A DNA stretch of 64,000 nucleotides from Anomaloglossus baeobatrachus (GCF_048569485.1 NC_134361.1:174589336-174653335), one strand, 5' to 3'. Positions 21,546 through 33,804 are shown, counted from the stretch's first letter. Notes: a model not told the origin generated them from the sequence alone. Program-made: numbers and translations.

Positions 21546-22268
21546 AATCAGGGTTTTGTGATGGCCGCTCCAAACATTGACTTCTACAGCCACTTTGTAT
21601 CCAGTTTGGAAGTATGCTTCGGGTCATTGTCCATTTGGAAGACCCATTTCCGACCAAGCTTTATGTTCTTGGTTGATGTCTTCAGATGTTGCTTCAGTAT
21701 TGCCACATAATCTTTCCTCATGATGTCAAATGGTATTGTGCTCGAGGAAAGGACTAAGTCCCCAATAATATAGAGAATAACCTTAGCACCAAGGTGCTGA
21801 GGTTATTCTTTATGTCATCTATTTTGTGAAGTACACTAGTCCCTCCTGCAGCAAAACAACCCTCCAACATGATGCTGCCATTCCTGTGTTTCACAGTTGG
21901 GATGGTGTTCTTAGGCTTCAAAGCTTCTCCCTTTTTCCTCCAAACGTAACTATAGTCATTATGGTCAAACAGTTCAATTTTAGTTTTGTCAGACCACAGG
22001 ACGTCTCCAAAATTAACGTCTTTGTTCCTGTTTGCATTTGCAAATATTAATCTGTCTCTTTTATGTTTCTTCTGGAGTAATGGCTTCTTCCTGGCAGAGT
22101 GGTTTTTCAGCCCATGTTGATACAGTGTTTGTTTCACTGTGGATAATGACACAATCTTACCAGCTTCCGCCAGCATGTTCACAAGGTATTTTGTTTTTGT
22201 TCTTCGGTTGATATGCACATGTTTGAGCAAAGCATGTTTATCTCTGGTACACAGAATCTGTCTCCTTA

Positions 22269-22998
22269 AGGCCCCGTCACACTAAGCAACATCGCTAGCA
22301 ACATCGCTGGTAACGAACAACTTTTGTGACGTTGCTAGCGATGTTGCTGTGTGTGACATCCAGCAACAACCTGGCCCCTGCTGTGAGGTCGTTGGTTGTT
22401 GCTGAATGTCCTGGGCCATTTTTTAGTTGTTGCTGTCCCGCTGTGAAGCACAGATCACTGTGTGTGACAGCGAGACAGCAACAACTAAATGTGCAGGCAG
22501 CAGGAGCCGGCTTCTGCTGAGGCTGGTAACCAATGTAAACATCGGGTAACCAAGAAGCCCTGTCCTTGGTTACCCGATATTTACCTTTGATACCAGCCTC
22601 CTCCGTTCTCACTGTCAGTGCCGGCTCCTGCTCTGTGCACATGTAGCTGCAGGACACATCAGGTAATTAACCCGATGTGTGCTGTAACTAGGAGAGCAAG
22701 GAGCCAGCGCTAAGCATTGTGCGCTGCTCCCTGCTCTGTGCACATTTAGCTGCAGCACACATCGGGTTAATTAACCTGATGTGTGCTGTAACTAGGAGAC
22801 TGGGGGCTGGTCACTGGTTGCTGGTGAGCTCACCAGCAACTCGTGTAGCCACGCTCCAGCGATCCCTGCCAGGTCAGGTTGCTGGTGGGATCGCTGGAGC
22901 GTCGCAGTGTGACAGCTCACCAGCAACCTCCTAGCAACTTACCAGCGATCCCTATCGTTGTTGGGATCGCTGGTAAGTTGCTTAGTGTGACTGGACCT
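22269..22998. mobile_element. Harbinger-like MITE (730 bp) inside Tc1
   Basis: TTA at 22266-22268 and 22999-23001 flanks ends AGGCCCCGTCACACTAAGC and the complement of GCTTAGTGTGACTGGACCT. The interior repeats the GCTGGTAACGA / AGCAACATCGC theme in both orientations. No coding capacity. It interrupts the Tc1 transposase between its DNA-binding and catalytic parts. Confidence 0.88.
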
Positions 22999-23546
22999 TT
23001 ACTGAGCGGTATGATGGCTGGACATTCCCATCTTGTTTGTACTTGCGTATAATTGTTTGTACAGATGAGCAAGGCACCTTCAAGTATCTGGAAGTTGCAC
23101 CCAAGGACGAACCAGACTTTTGCAAGTCCACAATTCTCTTCCTGAGATCTTGACTGATTTCTTTTGACTTTTCCATGATGCTACACAAAGAAGCAGTGTG
23201 TTTCAGGTGTGCATTAAAACACATCCACAGGTGTGTCTCTAATTAACTCAGATGTTGCCAGTAAACCAATCAGAAGCTTCAAAAACATGATATCATCATA
23301 TGGGCTGTCTCACATTGTTTAAAGGTATAGTACTCAGTGTATGTAAACTTTCTACTTTGCAGAAAGTAATAAAAGTGCCTTAAAACATTCTCTTTCATTA
23401 TTCTAGCATTTGGCAAATATAAATAATTTTGGTTTCTAATTGACTTAATATGGGAAACATTTATTCTGATTTCATGTTAGATAATGAGAAAAACCTGCAG
23501 ATGTGTGTATTTAGATAGTGTATAGAAACTTTTGGTTTCAACTGTA

Positions 23547-24435
23547 CATGGCTCATGTTTGTGATAAATTTACTGTAGTAATATGGTAACATCACTACTT
23601 ATATAATGGAGCTGACGTGCAGCACAGACTCATCTCAACTAAAAGCCGAGAAACTTTCATCAGGAATAGAACAGACATTTATAGGACGTTTCATAACTTT
23701 CCCAAATTCTTAATATTTAACACATACTGCATTGAACCGTTGTACCCAATTTATTATACATTTTAGGAGTCAGTCCATTTTATACCGACTCCACCAAAAT
23801 GGACACCGACACCGACTCCAACTCTACAGCCCTGCTGGAAACCCTAAACCCATCCCAGAGTCAAACTAAAAAAAACGAGGTGAACACATAAAACAGACAG
23901 ACTTAAAAAAAATGCAAATAGAAAGATAAATCTGGTATGAAAAAAAAGGCACAGAATGCCTTAAATCCAGGCGTCAATGCTATGAGGAATCAGGCCTGGG
24001 AGCGTTCCCTGAGCATCTGACCAATGTAGTGATGTGAACCGATATACAACTTAATCAGAATAAAACCCCAATATTTGCTTTTCAGCTTACAAGGACTATG
24101 GGGGTGCTGGCAGGTCAGTGTGTGCTGCATATGAGGACTACTGTGTATACTGTACACAAAGTACTACGTCTACAGCAGATGGCTGCATATACAGAATATC
24201 GGTAAATACATATTCGCTGCAGCCTTCATTGATAGCAAATCTCTAAACAATGGCTTAAATGGTTGTTCCACTACCTTTATATTACCGTTCCTAAGATCAG
24301 AGGGGTGGGTTTCGACACTTGCTCCCACGAGAAGCTGGATGATCGTAATTACGGAGACAGTCGGCACGGCTCTGTCAGGAGTCTAGTAGCTCCTGGGGTA
24401 CATATGTAGCTCCTGGGGTACATATAACATACGCG
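23547..24435. other. CENPI upstream intron, mostly unassigned
   Basis: No gene found. 23766-23834 is a fragment of the widespread hAT-type repeat whose end is CAGGGCTGTAGAGTTGGAG on the minus strand. A 20-bp TAGCTCCTGGGGTACATAT duplication lies at 24388-24425. Confidence 0.5.
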
Positions 24436-25572
24436 GAATACAGTGCACTACGCACAGAAGTACGGTGCACTACGCGCAGAGTACAGTGTAATATGAGGAG
24501 TACAGTGCAATATACAGAGTACAGTGTAATATGAGTACAGTGCACTACGCGCAGAAGTACGGTGCACTATGCGCAGAGTACAGTGTAATATGAGGAGTAC
24601 AGTGCAATATACACAGAGTACAGTGTAATATGAGTACAGTGCACTACGCGCAGAAGTACGGTGTAATATGAGGAGTACAGTGCAATATACAGAGTACAGT
24701 GTAATATGAGTACAGTGCACTACGTGCAGAAGTACGGTGTAATATGAGTACAGTGCAATATACAGAGTACAGTGTAATAGGAGCACAGAGTAATAAGAGC
24801 AGTACAGTAATCTAAGCAGAGTACAGTGTGATATACGCAGAGTACAGTGTGATATACGCAGAGTACAGTGTTATATACGCAAAGTACAGTGTAATATCAG
24901 CAGTACAGTGCAATATACAGAGTACAGTGTAATAGCAGCACAGAGTAATATGAGCAGTACAGTAATCTACAGAGTACAGTATAATATACGCAGAGTACAG
25001 TGTGATATACGCAGAGTACGGTGTGATATACGCAGAGTACAGTGCGATATGCAGAGTAGTGTGATATACGCAAAGTACAGTGTAATATCAGCAGTACAGT
25101 GCTATATATGCAGAGTACAGTGTGATATACGCAGAGTACAGTGTGATCAGTACAGTGCAATATACGCAGAGTACAGTGTGATATACGCAGAGTGTGATAT
25201 GAGCAGTACAGTGAAATATACGCAGCAGTGTGATATACGCAAAGCACAGTGTGATATATGCAGCGTACAGTGTAATATACTGTACAGAGTAGTGTAATAT
25301 ACACAGAGTAGTGTGATATACGTAGAGTACAGTGTGATATACACAGAGTACAGTGCAATATACGCAGAATGCAGAGTAATATGAGCAGTACAGTGTGATA
25401 TAAGCGCAGTACAGTGTAATGTACGCAGAGTATAGAGTGATATACACAGAGTACAGTGCAATATACGCAGAATGCAGAGTAATATGAGCAGTACAGTGTG
25501 ATATAAGCGCAGTACAGTGTAATGTACGCAGAGTACAGTGTGATATAAGCGCAGTACAGGCGTACACTATCA
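24436..25572. repeat. AT-rich minisatellite (GCAGAGTACAGTGTGATATAC type)
   Basis: Units of about 20 bp, GAGTACAGTGTAATATGAGC and variants with ACGCAGAG, run for 1.1 kb in several sub-patterns (a unit of about 100 bp near 24450-24770, shorter ones after). Open frames on the minus strand rich in Tyr and Cys come from the unit and are not genes. It ends directly at the CENPI CpG island. Confidence 0.95.
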
Positions 25573-25589
25573 CAACCGGCCACTTACGT

Positions 25590-26060
25590 GTTAACAGAGC
25601 GACAACAACACGGACTACTTCCTTACCAACTGTTCAAAGCGAGCGCGCAGGGAAACTGCGCATGCGTAACGGCTTGGCGCGCCCAGCAGACCACGTGTCT
25701 ATGCTCTCACGTGACCGCTCTGCGAGTACTCTCTCGCCACATTTCTCCTGGCTGCCTGTAGGAGGCGCTGTGTGTGCAGGCCGGGCTCGGCTGTCGGTGT
25801 GTCCCGAACACCGTGTGTCAGCGGTTCCCGGTGTAGGCAATAGTGTGTGACCGACCACGAGCAGGAAAGAGGGGCGGGGGTTCTGCTCCACGTCTGGGGT
25901 CTGGCGCGAGCGATGGTAGCCGCGGGCATTGTCTACACAGTGCTCTTACGTCCTGTCCTGTGTGTGGGGGGCGCTGTGCACAGGCTCCTGCTGTGGAGGG
26001 CGTTACTGGGGTCTTCACCGGACACACTACAAAGAGAGAAGAAAAGGAGTAAAAAGAATA
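25590..26060. promoter_or_regulatory. CENPI: CpG-rich promoter, probably of CENPI and possibly bidirectional
   Basis: This block is far richer in CpG than its surroundings, which are AT-rich minisatellites. It holds TGCGCATGCG (an NRF1-type palindrome) near 25656, and CCACGTG and TCACGTGAC E-box sequences at 25691-25716. On the minus strand a strong donor TTG|GTAAGG lies at 25621-25627, so a non-coding first exon of CENPI can end at 25627 and splice toward 18.3 kb. No other unmethylated-looking GC block lies between CENPI and TMEM35A. On the plus strand a 51-codon ORF starts at 25913. Promoter function is inferred from composition and position. Confidence 0.65.
25627..25700 (-). other. CENPI: Probable non-coding exon 1 of CENPI
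   Basis: The minus strand contains TTTGAACAGTTG followed by GTAAGGAAG, a near-perfect splice donor. It sits inside the CpG island upstream of the recognised CENPI coding exons. Only the 3' end (25627) is supported; the transcription start is a guess. A non-coding first exon is what I recall for mammalian CENPI. Confidence 0.45.
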
Positions 26061-26068
26061 AACAATAA
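25913..26068 (+). CDS. Hypothetical 51-residue ORF diverging from the CENPI promoter
   Basis: The ATG at 25913 has a strong Kozak context (gcgATGg) within the CpG island. The product has a hydrophobic segment of about 30 residues with interspersed Arg/His (MVAAGIVYTVLLRPVL then LCVGGAVHRLLLWRALLG by position) and a very basic tail, REKKRSKKNKQ. It looks like a one-pass membrane microprotein with a cytosolic basic end. An AATAAA poly(A) signal overlaps the last codons. I do not recognise a family, and no gene is known to me here in mammals. It may be chance coding in a GC-rich promoter. Confidence 0.3.
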   Translation: MVAAGIVYTVLLRPVLCVGGAVHRLLLWRALLGSSPDTLQREKKRSKKNKQ

Positions 26069-26163
26069 CTTCTTGGTCCACAATTATAGACATGGACTGA
26101 GCAGGGAATAGATGTAAATAATAGGGAAATGTCCATACAGCTGCATCTCCCTACATTACACTA

Positions 26164-26576
26164 TCATCAAAAAGTTCATTTATTTCAGTAATTCAATACC
26201 AAAAGGGAAACATTATATAGAGGCATTATACACAGAGGGATATGTTTCTATATATTAATAGAGTCGTTACACACAGAGGGATCTATTCCTATATATTATA
26301 TAGTCAATACAGAGGGATATGTTTCTATATATTATATAGAGTCATTACACACAGAGGGATCTATTCCTATATATTATATAGAGTCATTACACACACAGGG
26401 ATATGTTTCTATATATTATATAGAGTCGTTACACACAGAGGGATATGTTTCTATATATTATATAGAGTCATTACACACAGAGGGATCTATTCCTATATAT
26501 TATATAGAGTCAATACACAGGGATATGTTTCTATATATTATATAGTCATTACACACAGAGGGATTTATTCCTATTA
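26164..26576 (+). repeat. 42-bp minisatellite, block 1
   Basis: Units of GGGATCTATTCCTATATATT plus ATAGAGTCATTACACACAGA, 42 bp or slightly shorter, begin at about 26223 after a lead-in (CATCAAAAAGTTCATTTATT...). The array continues at 34799 beyond the Gypsy element. The same unit occurs inverted at 45790-47625. Confidence 0.9.
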
Positions 26577-28018
26577 TGTGACGCCCCGACCGGCCCAGTT
26601 AGTCACAGATAGGGCCCTGCATTACACCTGTCCCTCATAAGTAACATACAGCCAAACATTTAAACCATAGTCACCCCCCTCAGGGCTTGATGGACACACC
26701 AGGGGGCGGAACCAGGCGGTTGGAAGACGCCCACCAAGGAGTCTCAGACAGCCTGAAGCGGGAAAGTAAGGAGAACAAGTCTAGAGTTCAAGTTGGAGAG
26801 GTGTGTGGGCTGGAGCTGTGTGCAGCTCCAGCAGAGGAGAGAATCCAATTTTAGCAGGTACCAGGGTAGGAGCCCTGGTGCCTTTGGCTAGGAGGCAGAC
26901 AGCGGTCTCTGTCTGCAGGAGCCGGGTAGACGGCTGGTGGAACCGAGGTGGACCGGGACAGGGTAGTGGCCCGCCGGTACCGACCCGGGGAACCGACTCG
27001 GAAACCGGAGCACGAAGGGGGGTACTCAGACCCTGAAGCTAGGTCCAGAAGCTACTGGGGGCTAGCTAATTAACTGATTGCGGCCAGGACTAGAGGTCCT
27101 GTCCCACCCAAAGTCCCGACTGACGGCAACAGCCCAAGGAGGGGGATAAGCAGCCACCGCCACGGCTCAGAGATCCCACGGGCCAGCGTCTGCGGGCATA
27201 GAGCTCCTTAGGCGACCACAAGCCGGGAGCGGACTCCTGAAGTTGCAAGCACAGGCAGTCCACCATCCAACACAGGTGCGGGAGAAAGACAGAGACCACC
27301 AGCCGGGTGGGGGACCAGAGTGCAGCCGGCTGCGGGCACCAACCACCATCACCTTGGTTTACCAAAGACTCGTGTGTTTACTAATAGTGAGTGCACCAGC
27401 ACTCTCCGGTCGCCCATCTCCCTGCACCGCCAAACACCCCAAACGGGTCCCGGGGCCACCATCCCTGCCCACGGAGGGGTTAACAACTTGCTGCCAAACA
27501 CCTCCCCCGGGTGCCTCGTAACTGCAGCGGTGGTGTCCACCTTCACCACATCCCGTGGGTGGCGTCACGAACTTAACACGGCTCCGGCCGTACATCTATG
27601 TCCCCAAATCACAAACCCCCTTTCAGTTGAAGTGACCGCGAGACCCCCGGGTCTGGAGACCCTCGAGCCACTCACTGAAGGTCCGGATCCGAGCGGCTCG
27701 GCTGCTGAGCACGGGGCGGTACACCTCAATTTCTGGCGTCAGGAACAGGATACTTACCCATCCACTTACCTTGTGCAAGTGCGCCTTGTATTGAAGTCAG
27801 TGGTGATCCGTTGCAAAAATTTTCAGAATCCGCCATCTTGTCCCCATCTTGTTGTCGCGAAAGTTCCCGCCCAGGGTCTCCTTCCCCAAGAAAGGGCGCG
27901 AAACTGAAGCCCCGCCACCTGGGAACACGGCCGTAAAGAAAAGCCAGAAGTCGCAAAACGAAACTTACCGGCCGGCTAGTGAAGTGCCACGAAAACACCA
28001 AGGTTAAAAAGCGGGAAG

Positions 28019-29063
28019 ATGTCCGCACCCAACCCTGATGGCGGAGTGGCGCCGGCCGCTGAAGTGGTGGCGCCCGCAGGTGCGCCTGATGATGGGAATG
28101 TGGTGGCACTCGCTCCGGTCGCAGGAGCGGGAGAGGCCGCGGCTCCGATGGTCACCCAGGTAATGCCAATCTCCTTGCCCTACGTGCCCGGTGCTGCCTG
28201 GTTACCCCAGTACGATGGGAAGCCTGATGCCTTGCAGGTGTTCCGGAAGAAAATATGCACAATCGTCGATTTGTACGCCATGACCGGCAAACAGCGTGCA
28301 GCGGTAGTCCTAGGGCAGCTGACCGGCGCCGCTGAGCAGGAGGTGAAGACTTGGGCAGACGCGGACCGGGCCTCGGTGACCGCCATTTTTGACAAGCGCC
28401 AGATCGCTTTTGAAACTCGAACAGAAGTAGAGTTGCGGATGCAATTTTACCATTGTCGGCAGCGGCCGCAGGACAGTATCCGAGACTATGCCTTGCGGCT
28501 CCAGACGGCCTTGTGTACGCGGTGGACCCCATCAATGAGACTGACAGTAACAAGATGCTGGTAGAGCAGTTCCTGCAGGGGCTGTGGTTCGCCGAAGATC
28601 GTAAACAACAACGCTGTTGTCTCTGGAACACACCGACCTGAACTTTGCAGTTCTAAAAGACCGGGCCATCAAAGCTCTCCAGGCGCCGGATGCTGGTGCT
28701 CCCGACCCGTCACCTTGGCCGGCTGACTTCGCTCCCGTCTCAGTAGCAGCCCCCATGTTGGCCCTACCGGCCCCTGCCGCAGCCATCGGAGCTCTGGAAG
28801 ACCTGCTGTCGCAAGTTCAGCGCCTGAATGATGATGTCGCCAGGATCCTCGCCGCCCTGCAACTACAGACGAAAGTCAAGCCAGCGGAGAAAATACAGCT
28901 CGCCGACAGCCTAGAGGACGTCCCCTGGATGCAGCAGAGGAGGAACAACGATACCCGGTATGGACCACCTGTTTGCTACAAGTGTAATAAGACCGGGCAC
29001 TACTCCAGATGGTGTCCGTTAAACGAGCAACCCCTGAGGCCAGGGGGCAATCCTCAGGAGTAG
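28019..29063 (+). pseudogene. Gypsy gag fossil
   Basis: Gag-like region with an Ala/Pro-rich start, a capsid-like part (LPQYDGKPDALQVFRKKI) and a zinc knuckle CYKCNKTGHYSRWC near its end. It belongs to the Ty3/Gypsy element and is broken. Confidence 0.85.
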
Positions 29064-32000
29064 ATCCTCAAGGCCCAGCTGACTGGCGGGACAGTTACGT
29101 TGGAGGTCGCCCCATAATCTCCCTGGCGGTGGACGGTATCCCGACTATGGCCCTTCTCGACACCGGATCACAGGTAATGACTATACCCTATACGTTGTAC
29201 CAATGGTATTTATCTGATAGCGAACTTGCCCCTCCGGACGATAGTTTAACCATCAATGCGGCCAATGGACTCCCTATGACCCAAGTGGGGTTCAAGGAAG
29301 TGACTTTGACCGTAGGGCAAACAGTGCTGAAACGTCAGGGGATGATTGTGGTGCAGAATGATTCCAGTGACCATAACCCAAAAGTGGTTCTAGGGACCAA
29401 CGTGATTGAGAACTGCATGGGGGAGGTGTTGAGCCTGTTGCAACAATTTTCTGCCACTGCGGGAGGGGGCCGGCAGAGGGCTCTGCAACACGAAATCCGG
29501 GCCCTCCTGCAGTGGCAACAGGTGAATATGACAGGTGGAGAGATCGGTGGTGTGCGAGTGATGGATGCAGCGCCTTTGGTGGTGCCGCCGCGGAGTGGGA
29601 TGATGATTTGGTGCAGGGCAGCAGTAGGTCCCCAGGGACAGGATTACCCGGCAGTGGTGGAACCGCTGCCTTCGGAGCATTGGCCCACAGTGATGGCAGC
29701 CAGAGGGGTGATTGATGTCAAGAAGGGGAGAGTGCCCGTGAGAGTGATGAACTGCAGAGAGGAAGAGGTCAGACTTCCCCGCTACGCCACCATAGCCAAA
29801 TTGTTCACTGTAGACGCACACGCTATCCATGAAATAACCTCCATGACCACCACATCACATTCAGGCAGTGACCCTCCACCTAAACAGTTAGAGGAGTGGT
29901 GCCGGGAGTTGCATGTCGGCACCGAGTCCACACTCATCCATCACAAGGAAGGGGTATATCGGGTGGTGCAAAAGTACGGGCAGGTTTTCAGCAAGCACCC
30001 GTTAGACTTTGGGAGAATTAAGGGGGTTCAGCACCATATCCCCACAGGTACACATCCACCCATTAAAGAGAGGTACAGACCGATCCCACTTGCACACTAC
30101 CAATGCGCCAAAGATATGCTGAGGAACATGAAAGAGGCAGGGGTCATCCGGGATAGTTGTAGTCCCTGGGCAGCTCCGTTGGTGCTGGTGAAGAAGAAGG
30201 ATGGTACCATGAGAATGTGTGTGGATTACCGGAAGATTAATCAGATAACGCATAAGGATGCATACCCTCTCCCTCGCATTGAAGAGTCGCTGGCTGCGCT
30301 GAAGACTGCTAATTATTTCTCTACCCTTGACCTTACTAGTGGCTACTGGCAGGTGGCGGTTGCAAGAGAGGACCACGAGAAGACTGCATTCACTACTCCG
30401 ATGGGACTCTGCGAGTTCAACAGTATGCCATTTGGGCTGTGCAACGCCCCGGGAACCTTCCAGAGGCTCATGGAATGTTGCTTGGGGCATCTCAACTTCG
30501 AGACTGTTCTGCTGTATCTGGATGATGTGATAGTTTATTCCAAAACATATGAAGCCAACCTGGAGCACCTGGCAGAAGTGTTCGCGGCCCTCTCCAAGTA
30601 TGGGATGAAGTTAAAGCCCTCTAAGTGCCACCTGTTAAAACCCAAAGTGTAGTACCTCGGGCATGTGGTGAGCGCAGAGGGCATGGCCCCGGATCCCAAG
30701 AAAATCACCGCTATCCAGAGTTGGCCGCAACCTACCACAGTAAAAGAGGTGAGGCAGTTCCTGGGCCTGGTGGGCTACTACCGTCGCTTTATCAAGGGAT
30801 ACACGAAGATGGCCGCGCCCATGCAAGACCTCCTCGTGGGACAGACCAAGAATGGCAGAGCTACCTGACCCCCATTTGTCTGGGGTGAGAAGCATGAGGA
30901 GTCCTTCCAGCAGCTGAAGTCGGTCTTGACAGGGGAACAAATCTTGGCTTATCCCGACTATGGCCTCCCGTTCATTCTTTACACTGACGCCAGCAATGTG
31001 GGCCTAGGTGCGGTCCTGTCCCAGATGCAAGATGGAAGGGAGAAGGTGATCGCCTATGCAAGCAGGAAGCTCTAGCCGACAGAGAGGAATCCCGAGAATT
31101 ACAGCTCCTTTAAGCTGGACTTCCTGGCCCTCATATGGGCGATAATGGAAAGGTTTAAACATTACCTGGCGTCAGCGAAGTTTACTGCGTACACGGACAA
31201 CAACCCGTTGACCCATTTGGACACGGCCAAACTGGGTGCCTTTGAGCAGTGATGGGTGGCCCGACTATCCAACTACGACTTCACCATTAAGTACAGGGCT
31301 GGCCGTAAGAATACCAACGCAGACGCACTGTCTCGAATGCCACACCTGCCCGATGAAGGGATAGAGGAAGACGGTCTGGAGGAGATCGAGCTGCCCGCGT
31401 TTCATCAGGCAAAGTACGAAAAACCCTGTGTTGGCCAGCAGCAAGCGAACCTTGACCCGGTGCCCAGCCAGGGGTGGCATGAAGCTCAGGATCAGGACCC
31501 CACAGTCCAGCTCGTCAAATTGATGATTGCCCAAGGTGCTTCCAGCCCCCTCTGAAGCTCAGCGGTTGTGGAAAGAGAAGGACCGCCTATACCTCCATCA
31601 AGGCAAGCTGTATAGGGGGTTGATTAACCCGAAAACACATGAAAAAGTTTGCCAGCTGGTGGTACCCCAGGCATGTGTGCCCAAGATCCTGCAGGCCTAC
31701 CATGACGGCGCAGGGCACTTCGGCTGGAAGAAGCTGGAGATGCTGCTAAGGGAGTGCTTCTACTGAAGTGGGATGTGGGAGTCCGTGGAGGCCTGGTGCC
31801 GAGAGTGTGGTCCCTGTGCGCTGAGAAGACAGGACAAAGCCAGTCAGAAGGCCCCGCTGCAGCCGATTGTCACTCACCAGCCGTTGGAGTTGGTCGCTAT
31901 GGACCATGTCAAACTCACGCCTAGCCGGAGCGGATACACATATGCTTTGACCATCGTAGACCACTACTCAAGATTCATGGTTGTTGTCCCCGTCAAGGAT

Positions 32001-32708
32001 TTAACAGGCCACACTGCAGCCAGAGCCTTTCAGGCCTAGTTCTGCCGGCCGCATGGCTACCCAGAGAAGGTGCTCACGGATCAAGGCCCGGCTTTTGAAG
32101 CGGAGGTGGTTCAGGAATTCTGAAACCTGTACGGGTGCAAGAAGATCCAGACCACGGCCTACCATTCCCAGACTAACGGGATGTGTGAGAAGATGAACCA
32201 TCTAGTCCTTAATCTCCTCAAGACACTGCCCCTGGAAGAGCGGAATTTGTGGCCCGAGAAGTTGCCCGACTTGGTGGACATGTACTATAACATCCCCTGC
32301 AGCTCCACCAAGTGCACATCTGTGTACCTGATGAGATCTCGGCCGGGACGGCTGCCAGTGGACCTAGAATTGGACATAGAGGTGTCTGAGACTCTTCCCC
32401 CCACTGCCAACTGGGATGCCAAGCGACAGAAGCAGTACCAACAGATCCAGGAGTATGTGGAAAGGAATCTGCGTCAAAGCCGGGAGAGGCAGGAACAACG
32501 CTTCAACAAACGGGCTCAGGCTGCCCCTTTTAGACCCGGAGATGTGGTGCTGAAGTGTAAAAGGAGCACGCACAAGCTTGATGATCAGTGGGAGAGGACC
32601 CCCTACGTCATACAGCCTATCGGATGGGAGGACAAGAAGATATATCTGATTAGTCGCGACCAGGGGAAGACCACAGCCACTGTTTCCAGGGACCACCTGA
32701 AGACCTGA
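29009..32708 (+). pseudogene. Gypsy pol fossil
   Basis: Protease motif ALLDTGSQV, reverse transcriptase blocks MRMCVDYRKINQ, TLDLTSGYWQ, MPFGLCNAPGTFQ and LLYLDDVIVYS, RNase H with LYTDASNVGLGAVLS, and an integrase region with MDHVKLTPSRSG and a QTNGMCEKMN block. The order protease-RT-RNase H-integrase is that of Ty3/Gypsy. It is broken in several places. Confidence 0.9.
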
Positions 32709-33804
32709 AGCTGATGGGCGAGGTTCCTGTCCCCACGCCGAGCGTGGAAAAGAAGAAAGAGGTGATCCACACAGTGATGGGTGATTTTCCAGCTGATTGG
32801 CCTATGCAGAATGGCGCGGTGATTGTTCCCGTTATAATGTTCCCACAACCCGTGGAAGAAATAGAGCCAGAGAGGTTCGTCAGCGAGCTACCAGAACGAG
32901 TGCCCAGGGATGCACCTACACCACGCCCCCGCAGGTCTCTGCCAGCCATACCTGACACTCAAGAAGAGGGACCTGCCGCCCCTTCTCCACCTGCCCCACA
33001 TGAGATTATTGGGGTCAGAAGGTCCACATGCCCTAACTTCGGTCAGCCCCCGCTCAGACACAGGGAGACCGCAATCTAGGGGTGTTGTATGTTGATTGTG
33101 TAAATAGATGTGTGAATGAATGCCAATTAACCGAAATTCTCACCAGATTCAGAGTGTTATGTGGTAGCGGTTCCCGGCTACCTTTCTGCCCGTCCCTGTT
33201 GGGACCTTGTTGACGTTCCCGTTTTAAAGTTAAATAGTGACATGGCTGAGAACTTGCAGGCCAACCCAAAAACTATTGGGCCTTGTAAATAGTCCCTGAC
33301 CACCCTTTTCATAGTCCTGCAGTCTCCGGAGAGGCTGGTTGGAGGAAGGGCCTGCAGGAAATTGTAGGTCGAGGTCCTGTCACTAGTGAGACCAGTGACG
33401 ACCCTCCGGGTCAGGGGTCCCCTGTACGTGGGGCCTCTGAGAGAGACTGCCGGGTAAGGAACTTATTACCCGGCCCGTGTGGGCAAAACCCGGACCTGAA
33501 CCCGTTTCCTGTACTGGGGAAAAGGGGTGCTGACCTGGTTTTTATAGGCAGCATCAGGGCTAGGTTTGCTTGGGTGGGCAAAAATGAAAAGGACCCGGTC
33601 CCGTCCCGTTCCCGGTTAATGAAAATGTTTTATTTCAACGTTTAAGTAAACTGCCTCCCGTAAGGGAGGAAAACAAAAATATGCTTAATTCTACAAAAGT
33701 TATTATACTTGTAAACATGTTTTTATCTTTTTCAGTTCAAAAAGCAAAAAAAAACGGTGGTGGTCGGACAGCCCGCTGACGGTCTGTGGTTAACCAAGGG
33801 GGAG
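32709..33804 (+). other. Gypsy 3' interior region
   Basis: A proline-rich open stretch (about 32714-33079) follows pol, then non-coding sequence up to the right LTR. No envelope-like gene is visible. Confidence 0.6.

Larger units (their letters stand above)
21420..23176 (-). pseudogene. Tc1 transposase, interrupted
   Basis: The N-terminus MEKSKEISQDLRKRIVDLQK at 23176 leads a paired helix-turn-helix domain with SSVQTIIRKYK. After the MITE it resumes with LLKHVHINRRTKTKYLVNML, then the first catalytic Asp in LWSDKTKIELF. The second Asp is in QMDNDPKHTS near 21630, and the Glu in TENVW near 21465. A stop (WL-stop-KSMFG) and frame changes lie between the last two, plus a 59-bp L2 tail insertion. 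The gene is dead. Confidence 0.85.
21328..23546 (-). mobile_element. Tc1-like DNA transposon, left end truncated
   Basis: The right end GGTTTCAACTGTA at 23534-23546 is the Tc1 terminus. An inner repeat of about 38 bp (GAATGTTTTAAGGC... and its complement at 23354-23391) marks an IR/DR-type arrangement. The outermost left repeat is missing where the purine tract begins. The body is interrupted by a 730-bp MITE (22269) and a short L2 tail (21487). Confidence 0.88.

Noticed and set aside
24170-24367. 65-codon frame with LLVGASVETHPSDLRN and a nearby GTAATA donor, tried as a CENPI N-terminal exon
   Set aside because: No resemblance to CENP-I, and phase could not be matched to 18268.
24448-25583. 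Tyr/Cys/Leu-rich frames on the minus strand
   Set aside because: Translations of a 20-bp minisatellite.
27349-27907. Frames of 60-195 codons within the Gypsy left LTR
   Set aside because: Non-coding LTR sequence; parallel frames occur in the right LTR.
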